A stretch of DNA of 64,000 nucleotides, from NCBI RefSeq assembly GCF_016863655.1, contig NZ_BOPH01000142.1, positions 62,001 to 126,000 on the forward strand, written 5' to 3'. Both the position numbers and the translations under genes were made by a program. Origin of the DNA: Virgisporangium ochraceum (GTDB lineage Bacteria; Actinomycetota; Actinomycetes; Mycobacteriales; Micromonosporaceae). The notes under the pieces are model-generated. The model saw only the letters and a list, made by a program, of their open reading frames with translations. It was not told the DNA's origin and did no database searches. Shown one piece after another: positions 9,601 through 17,799 of this stretch (positions are counted from its first letter, which is position 1; every line of letters starts with the position of its first letter).

Positions 9601-10483
9601 CCACGTCGGCGAGCCGCTGCTCCAGCTCGGCGACGCTGGTGGCGACCAGCCGCACCGGCCCGGCGCCGTCGACGCGCGTGGGGTGCAGGGCGTGCGGCAG
9701 CCACTTGACCTCTTCCCACTCGTCGCGCCGGCCGGGTGCCGGGCAGACCGCGACCAGCAGGTCTCCGGGCGCGTGGAACGTGACCAGCTGCGCCAGCACC
9801 GCCCGGGCCAGCGCGCGGTTCCCGGTCCCGCGGATGTAGACCCGCGCGAACCCGCGCAACGACACCGCGACCGGCAGGTCGGGCACCACCGAGTACGTGT
9901 CGAGGAACCGCCGCAGCGCACCGGCGGTGACCGGCTCCAGGTCGTCGAGTTCCGCGCTGACCGGTGCCCGCAGCGGCGTGGCGAGTGTCTGCGGCCCCGA
10001 CCCGACCCGCACGACCGCGAAGTCGGAGTCGCCGGGCCGGCGCTCCCAGAGGCGGTAGCTGTCGGCGGCGCACCACAGCTGGCCGGGCTCGGGGTGCCGG
10101 TAGGTCATCGCGACGCGCTGCGCGGTGATGGTCGACCGGACCTGGCGCCGCAGCCCGGCGAGCAGGCGCAGGTAGTCACGCCGCATCGCCATCAGCTCGG
10201 AGCGGCGCGGCTGCCCGCCACCGCCCCAGCTGGTGGCCAGCATGCCGAGCGTGGACAGGCCGAAGAACGCGCCGATCACCAGCGAGTACCGGTCGCCGCT
10301 GCGGCCGGCGAACAGCAGCGCTGTGGCCACCGTGCCGAGCAGCATGGGCAGCACCTGCAGCGCGCCCTGCCAGCGCGACCCGGTCGGCTCCGGAATCGCC
10401 GGTGGCGGCGGCACCACGACGTCGCCCGTCGGCAGCACCGGCGCCGGCCGGCGGGCGCTTCTGCGCACGACGACGACACCCAT
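6689..10483 (-). CDS. eccC: type VII secretion FtsK/SpoIIIE ATPase EccC (EccCa-EccCb fusion)
   Basis: EccC is the motor ATPase of ESX secretion. The 1264-residue product has two N-terminal transmembrane helices (about residues 43-60 and 68-86) and three FtsK/SpoIIIE-type ATPase domains, with P-loops GATGSGKS (Lys475), GSSRTGKS (Lys815) and GDSGCGKT (Lys1069). This is the full EccCa plus EccCb content in one chain, as in M. tuberculosis EccC4 and EccC5-type fusions. ATG 10483 has a near-perfect Shine-Dalgarno (GGGGAGG, 6-nt spacer), so the TTG six bases upstream is rejected. A small hairpin (10502-10519) lies in the leader. It is divergent from eccD; eccB, eccE and esx genes are not in the window. 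Confidence 0.95.
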   Translation of the reverse strand: MGVVVVRRSARRPAPVLPTGDVVVPPPPAIPEPTGSRWQGALQVLPMLLGTVATALLFAGRSGDRYSLVIGAFFGLSTLGMLATSWGGGGQPRRSELMAMRRDYLRLLAGLRRQVRSTITAQRVAMTYRHPEPGQLWCAADSYRLWERRPGDSDFAVVRVGSGPQTLATPLRAPVSAELDDLEPVTAGALRRFLDTYSVVPDLPVAVSLRGFARVYIRGTGNRALARAVLAQLVTFHAPGDLLVAVCPAPGRRDEWEEVKWLPHALHPTRVDGAGPVRLVATSVAELEQRLADVVGPRPRHGGGYEGPHVVVLLDGGDPSGARLVGTDRPVAGVTVLDLDTPPPRLLDRYSIVLAVDDGRLVTTTLGDSGDVGRPDLLSRVEARALMRRLAARRLPVSGRGEAPERRTTGLTELLGIRDAAGFDGPTAQRPARDRLRVPIGVGTDGQPVELDLKESALDGMGPHGLVIGATGSGKSELLRTLVLGLAATHPPANLNFVLIDYKGGATFVSLDRLPHVAAVITNLADELTLVDRMSDAINGEVLRRQELLRRAGTFASIHDYEAGGMPLGPLPTLLIVCDEFSELLTAKPDFIDLFVQIGRVGRSLGMHLLLASQRLEEGRLRGLDTHLSYRIGLRTFSALESRAVLGVPDAYELPRTPGHAYLKCVTEPLVRFRAAYASGPYVPPATPAGGPARRPVLEFTTHDVAMPPEPPAPTPSTTSLLDVLVGRLAPLGPPAHRVWLPPLDTPPTLDDLLGPVHAVPDRGLTTVNPDLHGTLQVPVAHVDKPLEQLRDTLWLALDAGAGHIAVVGSSRTGKSTLLRTIVTGLALTHTPAEARVYCLDFGGGTLASVAGLPHVGGVASRQETTAVRRTVAELVTLLAEREREPLATGRAHVFLVVDGWSTVRADYDELELTITDLATRGLAYGIHVVVAALRWNDFRPSIRDLFGTKLELRLGEPGDSDVDRRTAAAVPLAPGRGITTERHHFLAARPALTDGRDPVAAVAAAWTGPPAPPVRLLPDLVPYGDLAGITGEPLVLPVGIAEDDLRAVCVDLRAEPHLLLFGDSGCGKTSFLRALAATIVARFTPEQARVILVDYRRGLLGAITGDHLIGTGTGARQATELVETAAAYMERRLPGPDVTPDQLRGRSWWSGPELFVLVDDYDLVSGGPSNPLLPLLDFLPQARDIGLHVVIARSSGGAARAMYESVIQRIRELSGPAVVMSGDRDEGVLVGNVRPGPLPPGRGRLITRRDGVRLVQLAYLPPR

Positions 10484-10501
10484 CGACAACCTCCCCAGGA
10501 A

Positions 10502-10519
10502 GCCGGCCCGAGGGCCGGC
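10502..10519 (-). promoter_or_regulatory. hairpin in the eccC leader
   Basis: GCCGGCCC-GA-GGGCCGGC forms an 8-bp stem with a 2-nt loop, immediately upstream of the eccC ribosome-binding site. It could influence translation initiation or mRNA stability, but nothing beyond the fold is visible. Confidence 0.35.
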
Positions 10520-10593
10520 CAGTCGATGCTGGAGAAACTGTAAGCGACGGACGGGACACGTGGGGTACCCGTTTTAGTGGTAAACCTTCGGGC

Positions 10594-11925
10594 GTGCTCA
10601 CGCGGATAACAGTCGCCTCCGCGCAGCGGCGGGTCGACGTGGTGCTGCCCGACGAGGTTCCCGTCGCAGAGCTCCTGCCCGACCTGGTCCACCGCGCCGG
10701 GGCCGGCCTCGCCGACCAGGGCCAGCAGCACGGCGGCTGGGCGCTGCACCGCTTCGGCGGTTCCCGGCTGGCGGCCACCGACTCGATGGCGACGGCGGGC
10801 GTCGCCGACGGTGAGGTGCTGCACCTGGTCCCGGCCCGTACCGACTGGCCGGAACCGGAGTACGACGACGTCGTCGACGCGATCGCGTCCGGCGCCCGCG
10901 GGCTGGGCGCGAGGTGGAGCGGCGCCGCCACCCGCGTCGCGGCCGTGGCCGCCGCCGGCATCGTGCTGCTGGTGGGCCTCCTGGGCGCGACCTTCACCCG
11001 CGACCGCTGGTCGGCGCTGGCGCTGGCCGCGGTGCTGCTGGCGGCCGGCGTCCTCGCCACCCGCGCCTACGCTGAGCCGCTGGTCGGAGCCGCTCTGGCC
11101 GCCTACGCGCTGCCCACCGCCTTCCTCGGCGGCTGGCACCTGCTGCAACCGGGCGCCGATGCCGCGTCCCGCATGCTCGTCGCCACGACGGCGCTCGCGC
11201 TGTGGTCGGCCGCCGCGGCCGTCGGCGCTCCCGGCGCCGGTTCGTCGATGTTCGTCGCGGGCACGGCCGCTGGTCTCCTCGGCGCCGCCGGCGCAAGTGC
11301 CGCATATGTGACCGGCACAGCCCGGTCCGCGGCAATCGTGCTGGTCGTGGTGGTGGGTGGGGTGGCCGCCGCCCCGTCACTGGCGGTGCGACTGGGGCGG
11401 CTGCCGCTGCCCGTGGTCACCCCACCGCCCGACGCCGCCGACGCCAGCGCGCTGGTTCAACCGCCCGACCACCGACGGATTCGTGCCGCGGTGGCGAGGG
11501 CCGACGCGATGCTGACCGGCCTGGTCACCGGGCTGGCGGCCACCGCAGCGGTCGCCGGGTGGGCGCTGGGTCCGGCCGGCGTGGCGGGCCTGCTGCTCAC
11601 GCTGGCCGCGGGCCTGGCGCTGCTACTGCGGTCGAGGCTGCTGGTGACGGTCCGCCAGCGGGCACCTCTCCTGGCGGGCGGCGCCGTGCTGCTGGTCCTG
11701 CCGGTGGCCTCGGGCACCTGGAGCCTGGGCCGTCTCGCCGTACCCGCCCTGGCCGTGGCGGTGGTGGGCCTGGCCGCGGCCGGTGTGCGCTACAGCCGCC
11801 GGAGCCCGTCGCCCTACCTGGGCCGGGCCGCCGACATCGTCGACACCCTGTGCCTGGCGGCCCTGGTTCCCCTGGCCGCCGGAGTCCTCGACCTCTACAC
11901 GATGATGCGAGCCCTGTCGGGCTGA
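10594..11925 (+). CDS. eccD: type VII secretion integral membrane protein EccD
   Basis: EccD forms most of the membrane channel of the ESX secretion complex. From GTG 10594 the 443-residue protein has an N-terminal ubiquitin-like domain (residues about 1-85, RITVASAQRRVDVVLPDE onward) and then about eleven closely spaced hydrophobic helices to the C-terminus, the family architecture. The longer open frame upstream has no family homology. TAAACC at 10581-10586, 7 nt before the GTG, may be a -10 for a leaderless transcript, though it lacks the usual final T. It is divergent from eccC with a shared 110-bp regulatory gap and ends at a terminator hairpin facing crp. Confidence 0.92.
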   Translation: MLTRITVASAQRRVDVVLPDEVPVAELLPDLVHRAGAGLADQGQQHGGWALHRFGGSRLAATDSMATAGVADGEVLHLVPARTDWPEPEYDDVVDAIASGARGLGARWSGAATRVAAVAAAGIVLLVGLLGATFTRDRWSALALAAVLLAAGVLATRAYAEPLVGAALAAYALPTAFLGGWHLLQPGADAASRMLVATTALALWSAAAAVGAPGAGSSMFVAGTAAGLLGAAGASAAYVTGTARSAAIVLVVVVGGVAAAPSLAVRLGRLPLPVVTPPPDAADASALVQPPDHRRIRAAVARADAMLTGLVTGLAATAAVAGWALGPAGVAGLLLTLAAGLALLLRSRLLVTVRQRAPLLAGGAVLLVLPVASGTWSLGRLAVPALAVAVVGLAAAGVRYSRRSPSPYLGRAADIVDTLCLAALVPLAAGVLDLYTMMRALSG

Positions 11926-11944
11926 CGCACAGTATCGGGCACGC

Positions 11945-11975
11945 AAGTACCTCTCGGCCGACCCGAGAGGTACTT
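11945..11975. terminator. bidirectional terminator between eccD and crp
   Basis: AAGTACCTCTCGG (11945-11957) and CCGAGAGGTACTT (11963-11975) form a perfect 13-bp stem with a 5-nt loop between the convergent eccD and crp genes. Confidence 0.8.
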
Positions 11976-12008
11976 CCGTGCTCGGTAGTTGGCGCCGGGG
12001 GCGGCTAG

Positions 12009-12686
12009 CTAGACGCGGGCCCGCCGGGCCAACCGCTCCGGGTCCAGGATGATCACGGACTTGCCGTCGAGCCGGAGCCATCCCCGCGAAGCGAAGTCGG
12101 CCAGCGCCTTGTTCACCGTCTCCCGTGACGCGCCCACGAGCTGGGCCAGCTCCTCCTGGGTGAGGTCGTGCGTCACGCGCAGCACCCCACCGTCACGGTT
12201 GCCGAAGCGGCCGGCCATCTGCAGCAGGTTCTTGGCGACCCGGCCGGGGACGTCGGTGAAGATCAGGTCGGCCAGCGTGTCGTTCGTCCGGCGCAGCCTG
12301 CGGGCCAGCACCCTCAGCAACTGCTCGGCGATCTCGGGCCGGTTGGTGAGCCACGGCCGCAGGGCGGTCTTGCGCAGCCGGGCCAGCCGGGCGTCGGTGA
12401 CCGCCGTCGCCGTGGCGGTTCGCGGACCGGGATCGAACAGCGACAGCTCGCCGATCATGTCGCTCGGCCCGGTGAGGGCCAGGAGGTTCTGGCGTCCGTC
12501 GGCCGCCCGGCGACCTAACTTGATCTTGCCGGACAGCACGATGTAGAGGCTGTCGCCGGGATCGCCCTCGTTGAAGACGACCTCGCCCTTGCGGGCCTCG
12601 ACGTACTCCAACTCCTTCGCCAACGACTCGGCGGCATCGGCATCTACCCCCTGGAAGATGCCGCTACGAGCCAGTACCTCATCCAT
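12009..12686 (-). CDS. crp: Crp/Fnr-family cAMP receptor transcription factor
   Basis: This is a global cAMP-responsive regulator, an orthologue of M. tuberculosis Rv3676 and corynebacterial GlxR. The 225-residue protein has an N-terminal cyclic-nucleotide-binding domain with the phosphate-binding cassette [17 protein letters not shown], followed by a winged helix-turn-helix whose recognition region reads [24 protein letters not shown] 12686 has a strong ribosome site (GAGGTGGG) and gives the family N-terminus [11 protein letters not shown]; the frame is open 27 bp further but without support. TAAACT (12730-12725) is a possible -10. The window also encodes a class III adenylate cyclase (28902-32492) and contains a near-consensus Crp box (51255-51270). 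Confidence 0.95.
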   Translation of the reverse strand: MDEVLARSGIFQGVDADAAESLAKELEYVEARKGEVVFNEGDPGDSLYIVLSGKIKLGRRAADGRQNLLALTGPSDMIGELSLFDPGPRTATATAVTDARLARLRKTALRPWLTNRPEIAEQLLRVLARRLRRTNDTLADLIFTDVPGRVAKNLLQMAGRFGNRDGGVLRVTHDLTQEELAQLVGASRETVNKALADFASRGWLRLDGKSVIILDPERLARRARV

Positions 12687-12890
12687 CGCGCCCACCTCGG
12701 ATCCCGCGCGCAACGCGCCAGATCAGTTTAGGCATAACGGGCCTGATAGCGAACGTCGCCCAGCAGTGCGTCCTCTATCCGTCGAACAGCGGGCACGACG
12801 GTGGCGGAGGTGCGCTAGTGTCGCGACGAGTGTCACGGCCGGGCGCTCGGAGGTATCCCCGGCCCGAATCGGCAGGGGACGGTCCGCGCG

Positions 12891-14255
12891 ATGAGTGTGT
12901 ACGGAAGCCGTCGGGACGACGACGACCCGGGCTGGAACAACCAGTCGTACGGTTCGTCCGAATCTACCGGAAGCTACCAATCTGACCGGTACGACACGCC
13001 GGGTCCGTACCAGGGCCCGACCTACGGCCACCCGTCCGACCCCACCTCCGGGATGTACGGGAACCACCAGCCGGCCGCCGCGCCGCCGCCCCCGCCGCGT
13101 CCCCGCCGGTCCGGCCTCAACCGCACCACGCTGATCATCACGATCCTGGCGGTGCTGCTGCTCGGAGCGGGAACGGCCGCCGCGGCCACGCTCCTCACCG
13201 GCGACGACAAGGGCAACGAGACCCCCAACGGGCCCACCGCGGGCGACAACACCGGCCCGGCCGCGCCCGCCTCCTCGGCGGCCGCGAAGGAGCCGATCTC
13301 GATGACGGCCACCGGCGACGTCGTGATGGGCATGGCGCCCAACAAGCTGGCGCCGAACAACGGCAAGGGCATGTTCGACCAGGTCGCCCCGCTGCTCAAG
13401 GCCGACTTCCAGATGATGAACCTCGAGCAGACCATCACCGACGACACCGGTGTCACGAAGTGCGGCGCCAACAGCACCTCCTGCGTGGCGTTCCGTACGC
13501 CGCCGGCCACGGTGCAGAACCTGAAGGACGCCGGCACCCACCTGGTCTCGCTGGCCAACAACCACGCGTACGACTTCGGCGACAAGGGCTACAAGAACAC
13601 CCAGGCGGCCCTCGACGGCGTCCAGATCAAGTACACCGGCTGGCCCGACCAGGTCACGGTCACCGAGGTCAAGGGCGTCAAGGTGGCGGTCGTCGGGTTC
13701 TCGCCGTACGAGCGGTGGTCGAACTCGTGCATCGACGTCGAGAAGTCGTCGGCGCTGATCACGAAGGCGTCCACGCAGGCCGACATCGTGGTGGTGCAGG
13801 TCCACATGGGCGCCGAGGGGTCCGACAAGACCCGGGTGAAGCCCGGCACCGAGAACTACGTCGGCGAGAACCGGTGCGACCCGGTCAAGTTCTCGCACGC
13901 GGTGGTCGACGCCGGTGCCGACCTGGTGGTCGGGCACGGTCCGCACGTGGTGCGCGGCATGGAGTTCTACAAGGGCCGGCTGATCGCCTACAGCCTGGGC
14001 AACTTCGTCGGCTACGGCGGCGCGCTCAAGTTCGAGGGCATCCTGGGCGTCACCGCGGTGATCAAGGTCAGCCTGAACCCCGACGGCACCTGGGCCGGCG
14101 GCTCGCTGATCCCCACGCACATCGTGTCGCCGGGCGTGCCGCGTCCCGACCCGAACAAGCGGGCGATCACCACGATCAGCGACCTCACGAAGAAGGACTT
14201 CGCCCAGACCGGGCCCGCCATCGGTGCCGACGGCACCATCACCGCGCCGAAGTGA
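12891..14255 (+). CDS. CapA-family membrane-anchored metallophosphoesterase-like protein
   Basis: The 454-residue protein has a disordered N-terminus rich in Tyr, Ser, Gly and Pro (residues 1-75), one transmembrane helix (about 79-101), a polar linker and an extracellular CapA/PgsA domain. The latter begins with MTATGDVVMG and includes NLEQTITD, LANNHAYDFGDKGY and VVGHGPHVVRGMEFY, the conserved Asp, Asn and His positions of this calcineurin-like fold. Named members take part in poly-gamma-glutamate or capsule synthesis, but no pgs or cap partner genes lie nearby, so the substrate is unknown. It is divergent from crp and is followed after 28 bp by nth. Confidence 0.88.
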   Translation: MSVYGSRRDDDDPGWNNQSYGSSESTGSYQSDRYDTPGPYQGPTYGHPSDPTSGMYGNHQPAAAPPPPPRPRRSGLNRTTLIITILAVLLLGAGTAAAATLLTGDDKGNETPNGPTAGDNTGPAAPASSAAAKEPISMTATGDVVMGMAPNKLAPNNGKGMFDQVAPLLKADFQMMNLEQTITDDTGVTKCGANSTSCVAFRTPPATVQNLKDAGTHLVSLANNHAYDFGDKGYKNTQAALDGVQIKYTGWPDQVTVTEVKGVKVAVVGFSPYERWSNSCIDVEKSSALITKASTQADIVVVQVHMGAEGSDKTRVKPGTENYVGENRCDPVKFSHAVVDAGADLVVGHGPHVVRGMEFYKGRLIAYSLGNFVGYGGALKFEGILGVTAVIKVSLNPDGTWAGGSLIPTHIVSPGVPRPDPNKRAITTISDLTKKDFAQTGPAIGADGTITAPK

Positions 14256-14283
14256 CGTCACACCCCCGCAGTAGTCTGGCGAC

Positions 14284-15042
14284 GTGACCGAGACCTCGCT
14301 TGGCCTCAAGCGGCGTGCCCGCCGCATGGCGCGGGAACTCGCGGCGACCCATCCCGACGCCCACTGCGAGCTCGACCATACGAACGCCCTCGAACTCGCG
14401 GTGGCCACGCTCCTGTCCGCGCAGACCACCGACGTCCGGGTCAACGAGACCACCCCGAAGCTGTTCGCCCGCTACCGCACCGCGGCCGACTACGCCGCGG
14501 CCGACCGCGCCGAGCTGGAAGACCTGCTCAAGCCGCTCGGCTTCTTCCGGGCGAAGACCGACTCGTTGATGAAGCTCGGCCAGGCCCTGGTCGACCTGCA
14601 CGCCGGTGTCGTGCCGAACACGATGGAGGCGCTGGTCGCGCTGCCCGGCATCGGCCGCAAGACCGCGAACGTCATCCTCGGCAACGCGTTCGGCGTGCCC
14701 GGCCTCACCGTCGACACCCACTTCCAGCGCCTGGTCAACCGCTTCGGCTGGACCGCCGAGACCGACCCGGTCAAGATCGAGATGGCCGTCGCCCAGCTCA
14801 TCGAGAAGCGCGACTGGACCATGTTCAGCCACCGCATCATCTTCCACGGCCGCCGGGTCTGCCACGCCCGCAAGCCGGCCTGCGGCGCCTGCACCATCAC
14901 CCGCAGCTGCCCGTCGTACGGCCTCGGCCCGAAAGACCCCGCTCTCGCCGCGAAGCTGCTCAAGGGCCCACGCATCGCCGAGCTCGCGAAAGCCGCCGGC
15001 GCCCCCGTTCCGGAAGGCGTGGTCGCGGAGCCCGCGCTGTGA
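14284..15042 (+). CDS. nth: endonuclease III
   Basis: Nth removes oxidised pyrimidines from DNA and cleaves the abasic site. In the 252-residue protein the helix-hairpin-helix LPGIGRKTA is at 120-128 with catalytic Lys126, the catalytic Asp is Asp144 (TVDTHFQRL), and the [4Fe-4S] cluster ligands are Cys193, Cys200, Cys203 and Cys209 (C-X6-C-X2-C-X5-C). The start is GTG 14284; TAGTCT ends 6 nt before it, suggesting a leaderless transcript. It heads an nth-tlpA-nudix-marP operon that matches M. tuberculosis Rv3674c-Rv3671c, with a 4-bp overlap to the next gene. Confidence 0.96.
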   Translation: MTETSLGLKRRARRMARELAATHPDAHCELDHTNALELAVATLLSAQTTDVRVNETTPKLFARYRTAADYAAADRAELEDLLKPLGFFRAKTDSLMKLGQALVDLHAGVVPNTMEALVALPGIGRKTANVILGNAFGVPGLTVDTHFQRLVNRFGWTAETDPVKIEMAVAQLIEKRDWTMFSHRIIFHGRRVCHARKPACGACTITRSCPSYGLGPKDPALAAKLLKGPRIAELAKAAGAPVPEGVVAEPAL

Positions 15043-15620
15043 GGTTGGTTGCGCTGGTCGCGCTGCTCACCCTGGTCGTCACCACCGGTTGTTCGAGGGG
15101 ACGGGCACCGTCCGAGCCCTCCGTTACCGCGGCTTCGGGCACCGCTGCCCCGTGCGTGCCGGCGGCCACTCCGGCCGCCCCGGCTTCGCCGGCGGCCCGG
15201 ACCGCCGGCGGCGAGAAGGTCCCCGACCTTGCCCTGGCCTGCTTCACCGGCGGCAGCGAGACCCGGCTGCGGACGCTCGGCCGCCCGGCGGTGGTCAACC
15301 TGTGGGGGTCCTGGTGCCCGCCCTGCCGTAAGGAGCTGCCCGCGCTGAACACGTTCGCCCAGCGCGGCACCGTCCTCGTCGTCGGCGTCGCCACGGAGGA
15401 CACCCGGTCGGCGGCCGGATCGATCATCGAGGACCTGGGCCTCGGGTTCCCGAACCTCTACGACCGCGACGGCAGGCTCCACAAGGCGCTCGGGTCGGTG
15501 CCGTTGCCCGTCACGCTGTTCGTCGCGGCCGACGGCACCGTCGCGTACACGCACCGTGCCGGCGCCCTCGACGAGGCCGGCTTCGAACGGCTGGCCCGCG
15601 AGCACTTGGGGGCGGCATGA
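15039..15620 (+). CDS. TlpA/ResA-type thioredoxin-like lipoprotein
   Basis: This is an extracytoplasmic thiol-disulfide oxidoreductase. The 193-residue protein has a lipobox ending TTGC (Cys18 would be lipidated), an Ala/Pro-rich linker, and a thioredoxin fold with the active site WCPPC (Cys93, Cys96) and a cis-proline in VPLPVTLFV. It corresponds to M. tuberculosis Rv3673c in the same operon position. Its GTG start overlaps the nth stop by 4 bp. Its stop codon is embedded in the first ATG of a 65-bp tandem repeat. A likely role is reduction or isomerisation of disulfides in exported proteins; partners are not known. Confidence 0.9.
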   Translation: MRLVALVALLTLVVTTGCSRGRAPSEPSVTAASGTAAPCVPAATPAAPASPAARTAGGEKVPDLALACFTGGSETRLRTLGRPAVVNLWGSWCPPCRKELPALNTFAQRGTVLVVGVATEDTRSAAGSIIEDLGLGFPNLYDRDGRLHKALGSVPLPVTLFVAADGTVAYTHRAGALDEAGFERLAREHLGAA

Positions 15621-15685
15621 CCGCCGGAGCGAAGCGGAGGCGGTTGTGCCGCGCTCCTGCGCGCGACCTCGGAGGCACAGCATGA
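15617..15685 (+). CDS. 22-residue leader ORF, first copy
   Basis: ATG 15617 opens a 22-codon frame ([18 protein letters not shown] then GGTA) ending at TGA 15683-15685, which overlaps the second copy's ATG. Its start overlaps the tlpA stop as ATGA. The peptide is basic (KRRR) with one Cys and resembles no family known to me. It may serve only to couple translation of tlpA to the nudix gene. Whether it is translated is inference. Confidence 0.4.
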   Translation: MTAGAKRRRLCRAPARDLGGTA

Positions 15686-15746
15686 CCGCCGCAGCGAAGC
15701 GGAGGCGGTTGTGCCGCGCTCCTGCGCGCGACCTCGGAGGCACAGC
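15617..15746 (+). repeat. two-copy 65-bp tandem repeat carrying nested start codons
   Basis: Units 15617-15681 and 15682-15746 are near-identical; the clear difference is G versus C in GCCGGAGCG/GCCGCAGCG. Each begins with ATGACCGCC and ends with a ribosome-binding stretch (CTCGGAGGCACAGC). The unit length of 65 (3n+2) makes every copy's stop codon overlap the next copy's ATG as ATGA, and the last one overlaps the nudix start. See the two leader ORFs. Confidence 0.92.
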
Positions 15747-15750
15747 ATGA
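15682..15750 (+). CDS. 22-residue leader ORF, second copy
   Basis: This is the duplicate of the preceding mini-ORF, with Ala in place of Gly at position 4 (MTAAAKRRR...). It has its own GGAGG-type site from the first repeat unit, and its TGA (15748-15750) overlaps the ATG of the nudix gene. Translation is inferred from the ATGA overlaps only. Confidence 0.4.
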   Translation: MTAAAKRRRLCRAPARDLGGTA

Positions 15751-16394
15751 CCGAGCTGCCCGGCTGGTTCGAGCCGCTGCTCACGCGGGTCCACGAATCC
15801 GACGCGACCACCTGGACCCGCCTACCGACGCCCGCCGACGGCCGGGCCAGCGCGGTGCTGGTCCTGTTGGGAGAGACCGACCACGACGGCCCGGACGTGC
15901 TGATCCTGCAGCGCGCGGCCACGATGCGCAGCCATGCGGGCCAACCCGCCTTCCCCGGCGGCGCCTCCGACCCCGACGACGACGGCCCGGCGGCGACGGC
16001 GCTGCGTGAGGCGGCGGAGGAGGTCGGTCTGGATCCCGACACCGTCGAGGTGGTCACCGAGTTGCCGACGCTGTGGATCCCGGTGAGCGGCTTCCTCGTC
16101 ACGCCGGTGCTGGCCTGGTGGCGCGAGCCGCATCCGGTGCGGCCGGTGGCGCTCGAGGAGGTCGAGGCGGTGCGGCGGGTGCCGCTGGCCGAGCTGGTGG
16201 ATCCGGCCAACCGCCTACGGATCCGCCATTCGAGCGGGTTCGTCGGTCCGGCGTTCCAGGCCGGGGAGATGCTCGTGTGGGGATTCACCGCCGGCGTTCT
16301 GTCGACGCTGCTCGAACTCGGCGGCTGGGCCCGGCCGTGGCCCACCGACCGGATCGAGGACCTGCCTGACACGAGCGCGGTCCCACTACGCTGA
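15747..16394 (+). CDS. Nudix hydrolase, CoA pyrophosphatase type
   Basis: The protein probably cleaves CoA, CoA thioesters or a related nucleoside diphosphate derivative. Its 215 residues contain a nudix box beginning GGASDPDDD near residue 71 and ending LREAAEEVGL (86-95), with the REAAEE metal ligands intact and Asp at the position of the first Glu. The upstream LQRAATMRSHAGQPAFPGG matches the CoA pyrophosphatase subgroup (YeaB/NUDT7-like). It is the counterpart of M. tuberculosis Rv3672c. The ATG 15747 has a GGAGG site supplied by the repeat unit, and the gene precedes marP by 4 bp. Confidence 0.92.
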   Translation: MTELPGWFEPLLTRVHESDATTWTRLPTPADGRASAVLVLLGETDHDGPDVLILQRAATMRSHAGQPAFPGGASDPDDDGPAATALREAAEEVGLDPDTVEVVTELPTLWIPVSGFLVTPVLAWWREPHPVRPVALEEVEAVRRVPLAELVDPANRLRIRHSSGFVGPAFQAGEMLVWGFTAGVLSTLLELGGWARPWPTDRIEDLPDTSAVPLR

Positions 16395-16398
16395 CAAG

Positions 16399-17583
16399 GT
16401 GAACGGAAGCGTGGTCGATCTCGTCCTCATCGGACTGCTGCTGATATTCGCCTTCAACGGCTATCGGCAGGGGTTCGTCGTCGGCCTGCTCTCGTTCGCC
16501 GGGTTCTTCAGCGGTGCGCTGGTGGGGCTGCAGCTCGGTCCACTGCTCGCCGACCGGTTCGACACCGACGCCAAACGGGTGCTCGTGTCGATCATCGTGA
16601 TCTTCGGTCTGGCCGTGTTCGGCCAGGCCGTCGCTGGTTTCCTGGGCTCCCGCCTGCGTGGCGCGATCCGGCACCGCGGCGCCCAACGCGTCGACGACGC
16701 CGGTGGCGCGGTCGTCTCGGTGATCGCGGTGCTGCTGGTCATCTGGCTGGTGGCGACGCCGCTGAGCCAGTCGTCGCTGCCGTGGCTGGCCCGGGCGGTC
16801 AGCAACTCGATCATCCTGAAGGTCGTCGACAAGGCGATGCCGAGCCAGGCACGCGCCCTGTCGCAGGCCCTGCAGGACACCGTGAACACGCGCGGGTTCC
16901 CCCGGGTGTTCGACAACTTCGGGCCCACCCGCGAGCGCGAGGTGCCCGCCCCCAACCCGGCCCTGGCGAACTCGCCGGTGGTGAAGAACTCGCAGGGTTC
17001 GGTGCTGAAGGTGCTGGGCAACGCGCAGAGCTGTTCGCGGCGCATCGAGGGCACCGGTTTCGTGTACGCCAACGAGCGGGTGATGACCAACGCCCACGTG
17101 GTGGCCGGCACCAAGTCCGTGAAGGTCGAGGTCGGTGACGGCAGCCGGAACGGCAAGGTGGTCGTCTACGACCCGGAACGCGACCTGGCGGTCATCCACG
17201 TCCCCGGCCTGAAGGCCACGCCGCTGAACTGGGCGCCCAAGCAGGCAGCGAGCGGCGCCGACGCCGTGGTGCTCGGCTACCCGCTGGACGGTCCCTACGA
17301 CGCCCAGGAGGCGCGGGTCCGCGAGGTCCGGAACATCACCGGTCCCGACATCTACGACAACGGCCAGGTGACCCGCGAGGTCTACACGATCAAGGCCCTC
17401 GTACGAAGCGGCAACTCCGGCGGCCCCCTGATGAGCTCCGACGGCACCGTGCTGGGTGTCATCTTCGCCGCCGCCGCCGACGACCAGGAAACCGGCTTCG
17501 CCGTAACCGCCGCCGCGGCCCAACGAGTGGCCGACCTGGGCAAGAACGCGACAAGCGCCATCAGCACCGGCGAGTGCGCATAA
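16399..17583 (+). CDS. marP: periplasmic serine protease MarP
   Basis: MarP is a membrane-anchored trypsin-like protease needed for acid and oxidative stress resistance in M. tuberculosis (Rv3671c). The 394-residue protein has four N-terminal CvpA-type transmembrane helices (about 5-125) and a chymotrypsin-fold domain with His233 (TNAHVVAG), Asp262 (RDLAVIHV) and Ser340 (SGNSGGPL), close to the triad numbering I recall for the mycobacterial enzyme. Cys212 and Cys393 lie where the regulatory disulfide sits there. The GTG 16399 start is 4 bp after the nudix stop; TACGCT (16386-16391) 7 nt upstream could give an extra leaderless transcript. Confidence 0.95.
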   Translation: MNGSVVDLVLIGLLLIFAFNGYRQGFVVGLLSFAGFFSGALVGLQLGPLLADRFDTDAKRVLVSIIVIFGLAVFGQAVAGFLGSRLRGAIRHRGAQRVDDAGGAVVSVIAVLLVIWLVATPLSQSSLPWLARAVSNSIILKVVDKAMPSQARALSQALQDTVNTRGFPRVFDNFGPTREREVPAPNPALANSPVVKNSQGSVLKVLGNAQSCSRRIEGTGFVYANERVMTNAHVVAGTKSVKVEVGDGSRNGKVVVYDPERDLAVIHVPGLKATPLNWAPKQAASGADAVVLGYPLDGPYDAQEARVREVRNITGPDIYDNGQVTREVYTIKALVRSGNSGGPLMSSDGTVLGVIFAAAADDQETGFAVTAAAAQRVADLGKNATSAISTGECA

Positions 17584-17615
17584 CGTAACCCGCACCCGGG
17601 ACCGGCACCGAGGGC

Positions 17616-17643
17616 CGGATCCCGGGACCCCCTCCCGGATCCG
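17616..17643 (+). terminator. probable terminator after marP
   Basis: CGGATCCCGGGA and TCCCGGATCCG pair as an 11-bp stem with one bulged C around a CCCCC loop, 33 bp after the marP stop. Confidence 0.5.
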
Positions 17644-17799
17644 CACCGAGGACCCGCACTCGACACCGCACCCGCCCTGCCCGCGGTCTCCCGCTCCCAG
17701 CTACCGCACGCCGCCCGCGGCCTCCCGCGCCAGCCACCCCACCCCGCCCACCGGTATGGGCCGCACACCACTCCGCGCCGCCCGCGCCCGCCGCGAAGC

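Noticed and set aside
14252-14277. TGACGTCA upstream of nth as a -35 element
   Set aside because: The spacing to TAGTCT is only about 14 bp, too short for a normal sigma70 promoter; the palindrome overlaps the capA stop and is probably incidental.
15458-16372. Minus-strand frame reading through the 65-bp repeats
   Set aside because: The plus strand encodes tlpA and the nudix hydrolase with intact motifs; the minus frame is low complexity.
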